In this document: positions 50,613 through 62,469 of the stretch, in pieces
Numbering within the stretch: position 1 is the stretch's first letter
Layout of the letters: each line of letters opens with the position of its first letter
Assembly (NCBI RefSeq): GCF_022539315.1
Contig: NC_066313.1
Location: forward strand, 23,411,059-23,475,058
Source: Serinus canaria
Lineage: Eukaryota; Chordata; Aves; Passeriformes; Fringillidae
DNA length: 64,000 nt
Reading direction: 5' to 3'
Notes under the pieces: generated by a model
What the model was told of the DNA's origin: nothing
The model's input: the letters and a program-made list of their open reading frames with translations, nothing else
Databases searched by the model: none
Position numbers and translations under genes: made by a program

Positions 50613-53600
50613 GGCAGCTTTGGCTTCTTTTGGAGAAGTCAGTGAGTGAGATGTTTTCCAAGGTAGAAACTCCTTTTGAACCCTCTTTCTGAATACCCCA
50701 CATGCAGGAAGGTCTGGATGCACATGGATGAGGAAAAGGTTTCTTGGGGAGGAAGGGGTCATGTCCATCAGAACTCTGACTGATGGACAGACTGATGGTC
50801 AGTGACTCCCTCTCCCTGTCATCCCTGTGCAGAAACCAGCAGTGACCCCTCTGATGCCAGACACATGGCACCCCACAGCCCAGCCCATGGACACTGTCAG
50901 GAATGTACCCTAGGCCTCACACAGTCCAGTGGGAGATTTTTTCTCCTCCCAAAGCCCTGGCTACACCTGGGCACAGGGGGCTCTTCTCTGAGCCCTGTAA
51001 AAGGGGAGCCTCTTGGGCTTTGGTAGCAGTGCAGGAGGCACAGGCTGCCTGGTGCAGGAGGGTTCAGGGAGCATCCTGTACTGGTTCCAGTTATTCCCAT
51101 CTCTCTCCATAGTGGGTGGGACCCCAAGGCCATGGCCAGTCACAGGGATCCCAACCCTGCTGCACCAATGACAAAAGCTACTTCTCAAAAGTTACTCCCT
51201 TCTGTAGTGCTAAGGGAGGGTGGCACTGCTGGGGCAGGCAACTCTGGGGCGGGGGGGACACAAGAGAGAATTGAGAAGTGGAGAAAGAGGAGGAGATGTG
51301 AGGCTGCACAAAAGGAGACACAGCAGCAGATACAGGAGGAGGCATGTGGAACAGAACAGGGCTTGGAAGAACTTTTGAAGAGAAGGGATCCATGCTGGGG
51401 TAACCTTGGGAGGGCACTGTGCCTCTGGGGGACACACACTGGAGGAGGGACGCTCCTCAATGGACAGCAGCCCGTGGCTGACCCAGGATGGAGAAAGGGA
51501 TTAGTGAGAGGAAAAGGCAGGGGAAGAAAAGTGCAAAAAACAGGAGCAGCAGCAAGAAAAGGGCCCCCCTACACTGCCCATCTCCTCACCAATGGTACAG
51601 GCAGGGACTGGGTGTAAAGCACAGTGAAAATGGAGGGAAGGGGGCTGGTGGGAGAGAGATGTTGGGCTGAAGCTGAACCTAGGGAACAGGAAAGAAAGAA
51701 GCTTCCCTTGGTGTTTCATTATCTAAGTCTTCTTTGTTTTCCATCAGTCAGATCAGTAAGTAAAAGTTTATGTTAATTGGAAATAAATCAAATTCAGTAA
51801 AATTCCCTGAACTGAGACTGTTTTGCCTGCAACAGACACATTCAAAAAAACTTGAGGCTTTTAGCTGACAAGGCTGTAAGGAAAAGCTTCAGAAGGCAAT
51901 TCAAGATTATTGACAACGCCCTCAAAGCAGAAGTAGAGTGAAAAAGACCCCCAGTATTTATCTCATTATGAATAAATACATAGCCACTGCATGTGCAAGA
52001 GCAAACACCAGCAGATGACAATGAAATGGCAAAATGTTGGTGGCAAAGGAGTCCAAGGCTTGACATCTAGGTTACAACTGCTGAACAGATCTGATGTGAG
52101 CAAAGGAACACTGGGACATCCAGGTTTCCAGTCTTCATGAACCAGCCGAAAAGAAGCGAAATAGCACTGCACACTCTCCTGGTCTCATCTCCTCTGCAGA
52201 AGCACATCACTAACCCAGCAGGGCAGCCAATGACCAGGCATGCTGGCAGAAGAAACACTGGCAGAGGCAAAAGCTGTAGGTCCCATCTACTGCACACTGG
52301 TTCCCCTGTGCAGATGCGGACCAGCCTGCACCCATCACCACATCTGCAACTATTCTGTATCACAGTCACAGCCAACACTGCTACAGAAATCCACTAGATT
52401 TCTGCCCCAGGTATCGGGCAAGCTTCTGTCCAGATCAATACAACTGGGACATCCAATACAATTCAGGAAAGCCAAGGCACCTCTTCTGTCTCTCAGATGG
52501 CAGAATTCCACTTTATTTTGGCTGAGATTAGGTCATTTATTCTGCATATGCTGATAGGATCTACGTTTGTTCTTTCCAAATGGCCTTACTCTAACTTGAG
52601 CCTATAAATGGCCTACTGAGGTGCACCTCAAAAAACCCCCACAGAACTGTTCCTGTAAATTCCAGCATCAACACCCAGAGAGAGAATCTCAAGGTTCCCT
52701 ATTGAAAGAGCTAGTGAAATTTAATAACACCAATGGCAGTCAGATTTATGTAACTTTTATGAAATCAATAGTACTGGACTCTGCAAAATGACTTGAAGAG
52801 CAAGACCCCATACAAATGTAATTAAGCACAGATGGCAGCAGGCTTTCTGTGCTCATGAGCAGCACTGCAAAGTTCTGTTTGCTTTAACATGAACAGCAGT
52901 TGCCTTGAACTTGCTGTAGCTGATGTGGAAACACCTTTGTCACTAATCAAGGCTGCTTTTAATCTAATGGTCACTCATTTAAATAAGGCTGGTGTTTGAG
53001 GTTCAATGCTCTACAGGAAACAGGCAGAAGAGGAGATGGAGATTGTGAGATAAAGTTTCACATAGAACGTCCAAACCTTATTCGACTGACTTCTACCTCA
53101 TGTTTTCCCCAAAGCAAAGTCAAAAGATTTATTTGCAGTGTGGGACTCTGCAAATCCCCTCTCTACCCCGAAGCAAAGGGGCCATCTAAGGGCTTAAGTG
53201 GGTTCATGGCACAGGGCAGTGAGTGCTGTGCTGAGCACTCACCCCTTTGAAGAAGCCCCAGCCATACCCTCCTGCAGCTTCACACAATGGCCTTTTCCTT
53301 CTTATGTTCCATGCCACCAGCACTCCCATCCCCTCCCCCTGGCACCCTGGCTCACAGGGTCACACATGTAGGAAGGGAAGAGAAGACAGTCTGGGATTAA
53401 GACCTATGTAAAGTGAGCAGAAGGTGGCAAGATTGCAGGTAGTACACAAAACATAAATGTAGGTGGTTGAGAAACGGATGGGGGAAAATGGCAATCACAC
53501 ATTTTTTTCAGTTTTCCTTAACTGAATGTTTTCAGCACAATTTTCCTGTTGGATAAAAGGCACATGGAGGTAGAGAGGTAGATGTCACAAAACTGTCATC

Positions 53601-53872
53601 AGGCTGTTTTCCACACTTATTTTGTGAAATTTGAAATGACACTGAATGTTGAAGATTTGAAAAAAAAAAATCTTCACAGAGTTATCTGTACACCTCTGTC
53701 ATAATCCTAAAAGGACAGATATTTTTAACAGCCTCAGGATAAAAAACATGTTCGGAAAGTTCAGGAAAGCTCAAGTGCTGTTACAACACAAAAATACTTT
53801 TAATCATTAAAGGCATGCCTCTTTAACCTTCTCCGCTGCCTCTGACACGTTCCCCAGCTTTGACTAACATCT
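50613..53872. other. Unique sequence, no gene recognised
   Basis: About 3.3 kb. A purine-rich stretch at about 51240-51560 produces several long frames (161 codons at 51132-51617) of low-complexity arginine, glycine and lysine content. CACTGGGACATCCAGG and similar pieces are not repeated elsewhere. No exon recognised. Confidence 0.45.
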
Positions 53873-54069
53873 CTCTCTCCCAGCAGGGCAGTCTGTCTGT
53901 GCACATGGACCCTGGGATGTCGCCTCACGGGCACCTGGAACTTGTCACTCCCCTGCAGAACCAGCCTCCAAAGGCTCTATTCAAGCACAGTTATCTACTG
54001 CAAGTTTTCAACTTTCTCAACTCTGTTAATGGCTTATGGACTATGTCAAAAGGGAAACACAAAAGGTAA
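53873..54069 (+). other. Weak candidate for a spliced exon
   Basis: A good acceptor (CATCTCTCTCTCCCAG, ending about 53883) is followed by a frame reading QGSLSVHMDPGMSPHGHLEL and then VTPLQNQPPKALF, locally richer in C, G and codon-like periodicity than its surroundings. The sequence has the proline-, histidine- and methionine-rich look of a disordered part of a transcription factor. I do not recognise the protein and no donor site is clear, so this may be chance. The frame ends at 54069. Confidence 0.2.
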
Positions 54070-55375
54070 AGAAAAGTCTCTCTAGTATCTCTGAAAGTAA
54101 GTTGATGATAAAGGGATCTGTACCACTGCTAGGCCATTTTTAGAGGTACACAAATAGGATTGAAAGCCATGGTGAGGTGCTTCAGTGTGCACTGAGGCAT
54201 ATGTATTATTCTGCCCTTCTCCAGCTGCTGGCTACTTCAGTATAACCAAAGGAAGAAACACCTTGCCAATTTAGTCAGGAGTTGTGGAAAATTTAAAGTT
54301 GAAGACTGTACCTTTTTTTTTTCTTTTCTAGTTTTGGTCTTTATTCTACTTTCTTATATTTGTGCTATCTCTTTTCTTTGGACCCCTCTCATCTACTCAT
54401 TGAATCTGTTTTCACTGCTGAACCTGTTGTTTCCTACTGGTAGTAAGTCTGCTGGGATGGTTTCTTGGTGTGAAAATATCATTTTGTTCTTACTGTGCTC
54501 ATGAAAACTCGTAAAAGTAAATTGCGGCATATTATTACATCAAACACCGCCAAATCAAACTAATTTTGTATGGGTGAGTTTCTGTCAATCTCCCCACACT
54601 ATAGCTCAAAATCCCCAAATGTTCTCACTTTGAAGGTGTTTAGTTTTATTTGGTTGGGTTTTTTTTTTCTGTTTGTTACCATATTTCCTTTTCCACTCAT
54701 TAGAGTATTTATAGGGTTTGGGTTTTTTTGCTATTTAAAAGCCTGGTCTTTTTATCATGGTAGTTGTAGTGACATTATAAACAAACATATAATTAAATTG
54801 CAATTTCATCAATTGTTCTACAAGACTGTACTGCTCCACTAGAGGTTAGTTGGATGCTCAGCTTCCTGCAAGTGTGTCTGGATCTCCCACTTCAGTGTAG
54901 CGTGTGTGACTGATCCATTTCACACTCTGAATGCCTTGTCTCTTTGGATGATGAGCTTATGGGGGAAGGGAACATCTGCTCTCCACATTTGCATGGAGCT
55001 CCATACACTGAGGATCTCTTCTTAGCTGGCCACTACCTGTGGCCATAATCTTCATGATTACTAATAGAAAATAACTTTTTTTTAACTTCAGAGATTTCTT
55101 CAACTGCTGCGATTTTTTTCTCTGAAATTATTAAAGCCATTTTTTTTCTATGAAGATTATTTTATTTTACAAACACATACATAATGTACAGTCACTAAAG
55201 TTTAAATGAAGTGCTTAGATTGAGGGAGATGAGAATTAAAAATAATTCTTTAAAAAAAGGCATTCAACATAAGTTATTCTTTCTTACAGTTCCTCCTCTT
55301 ACTATTCAAAGGTTTCTCTGATAGCTTTACTCTATGGGGGGATTTATCTGCAAATTTGAGACTACTGCCCTAAAT
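54070..55375. other. Unique sequence, no gene recognised
   Basis: About 1.3 kb, T-rich on the plus strand, with several T runs of 8-10 bases. No frame with a motif and no clear repeat. Confidence 0.45.
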
Positions 55376-55423
55376 TAGTGAGGATTAAGAGTCTTCACAA
55401 GACTCTTAAAGTTAAACTCACTA
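55376..55423. repeat. Nested perfect inverted repeats
   Basis: TTAAGAGTCTT (55385-55395) pairs exactly with AAGACTCTTAA (55399-55409) around a CAC loop. Outside it TAGTGAG (55376-55382) pairs with CTCACTA (55417-55423). The two stems could stack into one long hairpin with a small internal loop. Confidence 0.9.
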
Positions 55424-56639
55424 GTAAAGTTAGGACCTAATATGCCTTTTACGTGGAACAGCAATCAAAACATAAATGCACTCATCTTCTTCCTTTTCAT
55501 TCCCCTCTAAGAGCTCAGCAGAGCCAGGAGTACTTCTCTTTAAAGCTTCTTTCCACCAAGGTTGTAACAGAACTGAGGTCCCAGAAGATGAAGGATTTTT
55601 TTTCTTAGATCTCCCAAGCAACATTCATGGTTAATAGTGCTGCCTTCACTCTTTCATCACCATGTACCTGTTTAAAAGGAGCAAACATCTTCCAGTATGC
55701 TGGCCTGACATAGTTCAGATGGGGGAAGATCAATATCTTATGGCTTTGGTTAAGTGATTGCCTTTTATGGCCTCAGTTGCATTTAGGATTTGCTCCTTCT
55801 CACGTATATCAGACAGAGAAGCAATAGCAGCATTGCCTTAACTGGCTGCTTTTGTGTTTAAAGCACTGGTTTCTTGTGCTCATGCACTGCCATGTTTTCT
55901 TGCTGGGATCCTTTGCCAGATTTTACCACACCATCCCAGTTATCCCAGTTCACAGGGCTGTGAAATAACCCAAGAAGTACCATGACACACATTTGACTGA
56001 TGAATAGGTGCTCACTCTGTCACTGTGACAATCACAACACATTCTCTGCAGTACTGCTGTCAAAGCTAGAACACGCCAAGTAGCTCGTGTGCTGACCCCC
56101 TCCAGAGGGGCTGGCTGCCACCAGGATGCATCTCCCATCTGCAGGAGTCTCTGCCAACCCTCCTGCAGCACCTCAGCTTGGTGCTCCTGAGGGGTCAGCC
56201 TTGCTCTGAGAGCAGGGAGAAGGCAGGGGAAGGCTGGCAGCGACAGCTGGATCTTAATCACTGGAGCAGCTTCACAGGCTGGTGTCACACCCGGTGGCAT
56301 TCCTGCAGAGGGCTCCTACTGCAGCTGCACCTCTGGTCTGTCACTGCCTATTAATGCATCTTCTGGCCCCGCTGCTCCCACCACTCCAAAGGCAAGCTCC
56401 TTTCAGCCGCTGCTCTGCATCGTGTTTAAGTATGTGCTTAGCCCTTAACACATGATTTCATCCTGCTGAAGCCAAAGAGCACTGAGCACTGGCTGAAATA
56501 CCCTCTGGAAGGTGAACAGGGACCTACGGCCCTGGCAAGGCCAAGTAAAAAGCAAATGCAAAGGAAGACTTTCTCTGTCAGTAAACAAAACAAAGCAAGC
56601 TGATTTTTAAACCTTTTAGCATGTCTGGGTGTCTTTTCT
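55424..56639. other. Unique sequence, no gene recognised
   Basis: About 1.2 kb with a 116-codon minus-strand frame (55950-56300) lacking any domain, and no recognised repeat. Confidence 0.45.
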
Positions 56640-56860
56640 GCCACTGATGAAGGATAAACAATGCAATTATTAATTATTGATGATCGCTAATAAGAATGAT
56701 GATTATCATCACCATCATCCAGCCTTGCCATTCCTGCCACCTCTCTAATCAGTGTGATCTCACTGTTATTATACATAATTGCAATCTTCCAAGTCAGGGT
56801 AGGCAAAGAAGCAACCTTGCAGTGTAAATACTAAATACTTGGTATAACAAGAGTGAGAGC
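56640..56860. promoter_or_regulatory. Possible conserved non-coding element
   Basis: ATGCAATTATTAATTATTG, then GATGATCGCTAATAAGAATG, GATTATCATCACCATCATCC and TACATAATTGCAATC form a dense cluster of TAATTA, ATTATT and octamer-like ATGCAAT cores in a frame-free stretch next to the old LINE fragment at 56880-57131. Motif density is the only evidence. Confidence 0.3.
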
Positions 56861-56879
56861 TCCCCGGCTTGGAGCACAG

Positions 56880-57131
56880 CTAAGCGGAGTCACGGGCTTC
56901 CATTCTTTTTAATTTACCATCTGTTCTGTATGACACAGCCTGTGTCTCTTTAGGGTTTAGTACCCATTTATTATCCAAAAGCCACCTCTGCCTGCTATTA
57001 AAATCACGTTGGAGTGATTTAGAGAGGGAATCCGTCCATTTGCCCAAGTGGAAAGATGTGTCATCAGCATAAACCTGAATGCAGCTGCCTTTCTGGACTC
57101 CAGGGCTGGGAAATGCCTCACCAGCACACAT
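56880..57131 (-). pseudogene. L2-like LINE reverse transcriptase fragment with intact YADD
   Basis: A minus-strand frame of 83 codons reads IQVYADDTSFHLGKWTDSLS, then LQRDFNSRQRWLLDNKWVLN, then PKETQAVSYRT. YADD (57060-57071) is the catalytic core of reverse transcriptases, and the segment that follows, a helix then WLLxNKxxLNPxETQ, is the usual next block in L2 and CR1-type LINE proteins. The piece begins just before the YADD, and the upstream GxPQGSxLGP block is not visible, so it is truncated. It is open from the ATG-like start to a TAG with no internal stop. Such old LINE relics are rare in birds. The L2 assignment is inferred; a CR1 or Rex1-like origin is possible. Confidence 0.65.
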
Positions 57132-60100
57132 GCATTCTGTCGGCTCCAGCCCCTTCCCTCCCCCTGGAAGAGTCCATTACCACAGGCTTGGCTTCACACA
57201 GCTCCTTCTCTCCTCCTGCCTTGTGTTACACACATGCACTGCATGCACACACACACACTTGTCCATTGTGCCTTTTTCCTCCCTGCCTGTGTCACGAAAG
57301 GGACACGAGTGAGCACCGTCCCACTGACACACCGCCTTGTTTTTCATTTTAACTCCAGCCTCCCCGATCGTTACCCTCTGTCTGTCACAGACTAAGCCAG
57401 CACACTCGTTATTCTTCCCTCTCCATTCCCTTTAATCATTCACTCTAGTATATACCTGACCATGCTCCTTACCCCTTTATTTTCTAACATGCACTTTTTC
57501 CCACATCCTCACACTCAGATTTACCTCCTCTCCTCATTTCCAGCTCTCATGGTTCTCACCATTATTTAATAAAACACAGCACAAATGAAGATAATTGCCA
57601 TCACTTCCACAATCCCTTGGGACATCTCAGAAATCTCCCACAGTTACCCAGGCCAGCATCTCACCCTAATAGTGAATGACTGTTAAACTAAGCAAGAGAT
57701 TTCCAACACTCTCTGCAAATTGAGCCCAACAATGCCCTCTCTACCTCCACGGCTTTAGCCACTTCCAATTAACAAAGCAGCTCAGAGCTGTCCTCAGGGA
57801 TCCAGGACAAACAGGATCCAGGCTGAACACAAGTTCAGGATGGCAAAACAATTAGATGCAAGGTGTCTTGGCTTCAAAATCCTGGGGCAGAGCTTCTGGG
57901 GGACAGGCACCCTCTGGCTGTCTGTAGCCCTGGGCTCAGTCCCTACTGAGCCATCAGGTGGGAAAGCTCCTGCGCAGCAGAGAGGGGACAAGGTGGAATT
58001 GGTGCTACTGTGCACATCCAGCTGTTTGTGCAGATACCAAAGAGAGACTTTTTGTGCTCTGAAAGTGTAGGCTCTTGGCTGGTTTGCTGAGACAACAGCC
58101 ATTTTGTTCTCAGGCTCACTACAGCAGAGGCTTGTGTGCTACTCATTCCCACGGAGGGTGGAAGATTAATAGAGCCATTGTCCCAACTTAAAACATTTTA
58201 ATGAAAACTCTGGCATCACTGATGTGTGTCCTTGCTTGCTGTTATTTTTTCTTACCTAATTTACTTGATAGACTACAGTCAGAGGGGAGAATAAAGGAGA
58301 AAGAAGACAAGGGAATAATGGGTATGATCTCAACAGAAATTCTGAATTGATTCAAAATTAATTCCTTCTCTCTATTTTGAATCAATACTTCAAAATCAAA
58401 ATCTCAATTTTTGTTTAAGCCTCTCATGCTTTTTTTTTCCCCACACCAAACTCACTCAAATATAAATCTAGACTTTTTAACATTTTTCTTTTTAAAAAAA
58501 CAAACAATAGCCTGAAAATGAAATTACAGGTTATGACTTTTTGACATTTCATTTAGAAATGGTGATTTGAAATGCTAGTTACAATCTAGTACTTTTCTGG
58601 AGGGAGTGAGCACCTGATTTCTAAAGGTTTGGTGGGCCATTTTATCCCCATCTGGGGATAGGGGATGGGGCAGAAGGACAGGAGGCATCCCAGACACAGT
58701 ATGCTTGCATTGGCTTCCCTCAGAGAACAGTAGAACTGCATAAGCTGAGAAAGCAGGAAACTGTGTCATGAGATGAATAAGGGCTCAGTCTGATTTTGGT
58801 ATTATAAATTCTGGAGCTACTGGAAGAGGAGTGAGGTGAGAAAAGCAGATCCCCCTCACCTGTCCTGCTTTGCCCTGTTGTCCCATGCCATTTATGTCAG
58901 GTTTATCCAGACAGAGCACGCCTCAGCCTGAAAGAAAAGCAGCATGGCAGCGTGTGCTCTTCTGTTTTTCCCCACAGAGCCCCAGGGCTGCAGAGAAAAG
59001 AGACTGGAAAAGTCTGACTGACTGCTTTAGGGAAGGACCAGCTGACACACTGTCACTCTGGGCAGTGAAAAGCCCCTGCATTCATCGTGCTCTGGCAAGT
59101 CTGACAGCATCTCTCACCATCATCAGCTGGGGCACAGCCACCAGTCCAGCCCCATATCTCCACCTAGGCAGGAGCTGGCAGATCAGCACTGCACAGGAGA
59201 GAAGTGAGGGGCTGGTGTGGGAAGCCTGAGCTGGAGGAGAAGAGTGGGCTGCAGCACCGGAGGGGCCACTGGCAAGATGATGAGGGAAGCCCCAGGCTGG
59301 GAGGGCCAGAAGTTAATGCAAGTGAGTAATGTGGTGCATTAGTAGAGATGTGTGCATAGGGGAAGCCATGAAGAGCTAAGTTTAGCTCTAGTCAACACCA
59401 TCAGTCTTTCACTTTCATGAGCACTAAAATTGACTGAAACTCAAAATATGTATTTTAAAAAATGGAAAAGGAAAAGAAAATGTCCGGTTCCTGTAAGATG
59501 ATCAATAACAGCCAGTCCTAGAGATGACTTTTTCAGCCACAGAGAAACAACTGTTATTGTTGAATTGCTTGGGAACTTTGCCAGTGGACAAAGATAAACC
59601 AATAATGTCAAAGAGAGGAGGGGTGAGATTGCTGAAACCTTAGCTACGGTAAGAGGGTTGATGGAAACATTTTCAAGGGGCATGTGGCAGGCCTCACAGA
59701 AAGCAATCAGCTCCAACCAGGCACCAGGAAAAGCAAGGGCTGGGAGACCACACACCTATGCCACCTCCACACCAGGGCTGCTGCAGCTGCCACAGAAGAG
59801 GGCACAGGATGCTGCTTCGACCTGCTTCGGGGGCTGTAGCCATGGCATGTGAGTAAACAGGTGATGTGGGCTCTTGCAGCACTCTCCACACAACACTTTC
59901 TTGCCCTGCACTCCTACTTGACTTCTCCTGCTTCCTTAGAGGTGTGGAGCCCAGAAGTGCAGGCACTGCTGGGCAGGAGCAAAAAGCACCTGTGGGGCAG
60001 CCCTGTGACCTCAGGAGCAAGTCACTCTCTGATACCAGAACTACCTGAGACCTGCATCATTTAACACTGCTAAAAAAGCCCCTGCCAAGGCTTTATTTCT

Positions 60101-60920
60101 GCAGCTATATCCCCTGTATCCTGTGGCTCTGCAGCCATCCCTTGCAAGCTGAGGGCTCAGCCAGACGTGATGGACCTCCCTACCACACAACATTGCACCA
60201 GAGCAACTTCTCTCTGACCGCCCTTAAAAGGGCTCTTCCAGGGCAGTGGAAGCAGTTGGTAGGCTGCTGACTGTAATAGTTTTGACTGTGAAGGTCTCCA
60301 GGGAAAACCAGAGCAGTCACAGGGTCATAGTTCTCTGAGTTTTTGCCATTTCATCCTGGACAAATAGTAAATCTCATTCCCTAAAATAAAATCCTTTGTA
60401 TGATGTGAAGCAGTGCACCATGGGCTATTTCTCACAAGACCCTGTTATTGGTATGACACCAGCCACATGACACCAAGGCACAAATTTGGGCCATTGTGTC
60501 CACTGACAATAGATGGAGAGGCCCTGGGCAGACCCCAATTTGTGCCTGTGAGAGATAGGCTGTTCTGTCTAATCTTGACCTTTTAAAAGTTTCCAAATAC
60601 TCACTTCCATCACTACAAAAAAATCACTGCACATTCTGACATTTGTGTGTTTTGTTCAAAATTTCCCAGAATTTAAACCCAAAACCAGCTAGTTCTCAGG
60701 GTGATGCCATAGGGTGGGGGGCAGCTGAGTCAGGGGGTGCCAGAGAAACTTGCTGATGGACACAGAGCCAGACAAAGCAAGAGCCAAACGCAGGGGTCCT
60801 GCTTTTCAGGGCTGTCTTTGACTGCAAAATAGTGTTTCCTAGCAGTTTATGTTCCTGGTGGCAGTGAGTTAATCACCCCTTCTTCCCTGTCACACACTTT
60901 TGGTACATCACAGGGACAGG
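57132..60920. other. Unique sequence, no gene recognised
   Basis: About 3.8 kb with a CACACACACACAC run at about 57246-57258. Overlapping frames up to 119 codons occur on both strands without a domain. No mobile element recognised. Confidence 0.45.
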
Positions 60921-61198
60921 GAATCTTAGAAGGGTTTGGGTTGGAGGGGACCTTAAAGATAATAGAGTTACACCTCAGTGCCACAGGCAGGGACACCTGC
61001 CACTAGACCAGGTTGCCCAAAGCTCCAGCCATCCTGGCCTCGAACATTTCCAGGACTGGAGCATCCCCAAATTCTCTGGGCAACCTGTGCCAGTGCTTCA
61101 CCACCCTCATACTACCGAATTGCTTCCTAGTATCTAATTTAAATTTACTGTCTTCCAGTGTAAAGCCACCCCCCCACCCCTTGTCCTATCACAGGGCC
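60921..61198 (-). mobile_element. CR1 LINE 3' part (minus strand)
   Basis: GAATCTTAGAAGGGTTTGGG then TTGGAGGGGACCTTAAAGAT begins the antisense of a CR1 3' end. It is followed in order by GGCAGGGACACCTGCCACTA GACCAGGTTGCCCAAAG, CCAGCCATCCTGGCC, a TTCCAGGACTGGAGC block, GGGCAACCTGTGCCAG, TTGCTTCCTAGTATCTAATT and CCCTTGTCCTATCAC. This is the longest and best CR1 match in the window, about 280 bp, and it looks younger than the others. Confidence 0.92.
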
Positions 61199-61229
61199 AT
61201 TGGCTGCTTGACAAAGGAAGTCAGTGTTT

Positions 61230-61320
61230 TGTCCTGTGTTGCAGAATGGGAAACTGAGGCACAGAGGAAAGTGAAGTTACTTACCTGAGGGTATTCAGGA
61301 GATTCGAGTCTAAAACCATG
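61230..61320 (-). mobile_element. MIR SINE fragment (minus strand)
   Basis: CAGAATGGGAAACTGAGGCA CAGAGGAAAGTGAAG, TTACTTACCTGAGGG and GATTCGAGTC follow the antisense of MIR: GGGGAAACTGAGGCACAGAG, TTAAGTAACTTGCCCAAGG and the tRNA B-box-like GATTCGAACC. It is interrupted or extended by a tandem duplication. Confidence 0.6.
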
Positions 61321-61368
61321 AACTCGCCAGTGGGAGATTTGAATCTAAAACCATGAACTCACAAGAAT
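61299..61368 (+). repeat. 35-bp tandem duplication
   Basis: GAGATTCGAGTCTAAAACCA TGAACTCGCC and so on is followed at 61334 by GAGATTTGAATCTAAAACCA TGAACTCACA, giving two units of 35 bases that differ at only a few positions. The first unit overlaps the end of the MIR fragment. Confidence 0.88.
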
Positions 61369-62240
61369 TCAAGGTCATTCAAGTCTTATGTCAGCAAACA
61401 TTCCATTCTGAATACAGACATCTGTTGCTAGGTTTAGGAATGGGGAGGAAGGGATGTCCTCTGCAATGTTCTGGATCCTGCAGCCCACACTAATTTGGAC
61501 CTTTCAGAGGTTGCAGCTTCATCACTGTCAAGAAGAACTCAGATCCCACAGGGATGGATCGAGCCTCAGGGTACCACACCTGCAATAGGTGTTAGAGCCC
61601 ATCAATTCTGCATGAATCCCATCAAAGCCTTGCACCTCTGACCTACCAGATGAGCTTTTTAGCTTAGAAGCCATTTACACGGCATGCTCTGTCCTCAGCC
61701 TCTCTGCTAACAGAGATGCTTATTTGGTGCCAACACTTGTGTCTGCAAGGACATCCCTCCCTGGTTTGGAACACACAGATCACAGAGAAGTCACCACAAT
61801 CCCCTGCTGGCTGCTCAGTCCCACCAGCTGCCACACATGTGGGACCCCACCTCTCCAGGAGAATGTGAGTCTGGGGCTCCCCTCCCTCTCCGTGTTTGTG
61901 TTGCTCTTTAAATGGCTTTGTTTTGCTTAAGCATCCCTTTTCAAGTAATGTTTAGCTTCCAGTTGGAATGAGCTCCAGGAAGCATGGCCGGGCCCCTGCC
62001 TGGAACAACGGCCTGTAATTTACGGTGAGTTATGTTTCAATTACCTCGGTGTTATAGCGTCTTGGTGAGGGCAGGCATTATGTCATGTCAGGGATACGGA
62101 GAGGGAGAAAATACAGACGCTCCCATTACAGCCTGTGATGGAACAGTTTTAATAATACTGCAGGAAAAAAATAAAGAGAAGGGGAGTGCAAATGACTTTC
62201 CAGCCATACCATTACTGCACATTAGTAACCCAGCACAGCC
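61369..62240. other. Unique sequence with a possible regulatory element
   Basis: About 870 bp with no gene. The part at about 61960-62110 keeps CpGs (GGCCGGGCC, AACGGCC, TTACGG, CCTCGG, AGCGTC) and has short TAAT-type motifs (GTAATTTACGG, CAATTACC), which can mark constrained sequence. Evidence is composition only. Confidence 0.3.
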
Positions 62241-62469
62241 AGGGAGAGAGAGGGGGAGAGTGAAGTGGGGAAAGGAGAGACACAGCTAAGTGACAGGAAA
62301 GAAAAGGGAGAGCAGAAGGAGGGGGCAGAGAAAGGGAGAAATAGGATGAGGCAGGAGAAGGTAGGGAGGGAGGGAGGGAGGGAGGGAGGGACAGAAAAGG
62401 GCATCAGAGGAGCAAGGAAAGAGGCTGAGTGAGAGACGCAAGAGGAGGGGTGGCAGGAGAAGAAGGATG
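62241..62469 (+). repeat. Purine-rich tract with (AGGG)7 core
   Basis: About 230 bases that are mostly A and G on the plus strand, with seven AGGG units in a row at 62363-62390. Four or more GGG runs separated by single A residues are the classic pattern of a G-quadruplex. The SLPPSLPPS-type frame on the other strand is an artefact of this repeat. Confidence 0.85.

Noticed and set aside
50374..50871. 165-codon minus-strand frame, the longest in the window
   Set aside because: About half of it is the old CORE-SINE at 50338-50612, and no domain is visible in the rest.
51132..51617. 161-codon basic frame
   Set aside because: It is produced by a purine-rich tract and is low in complexity.
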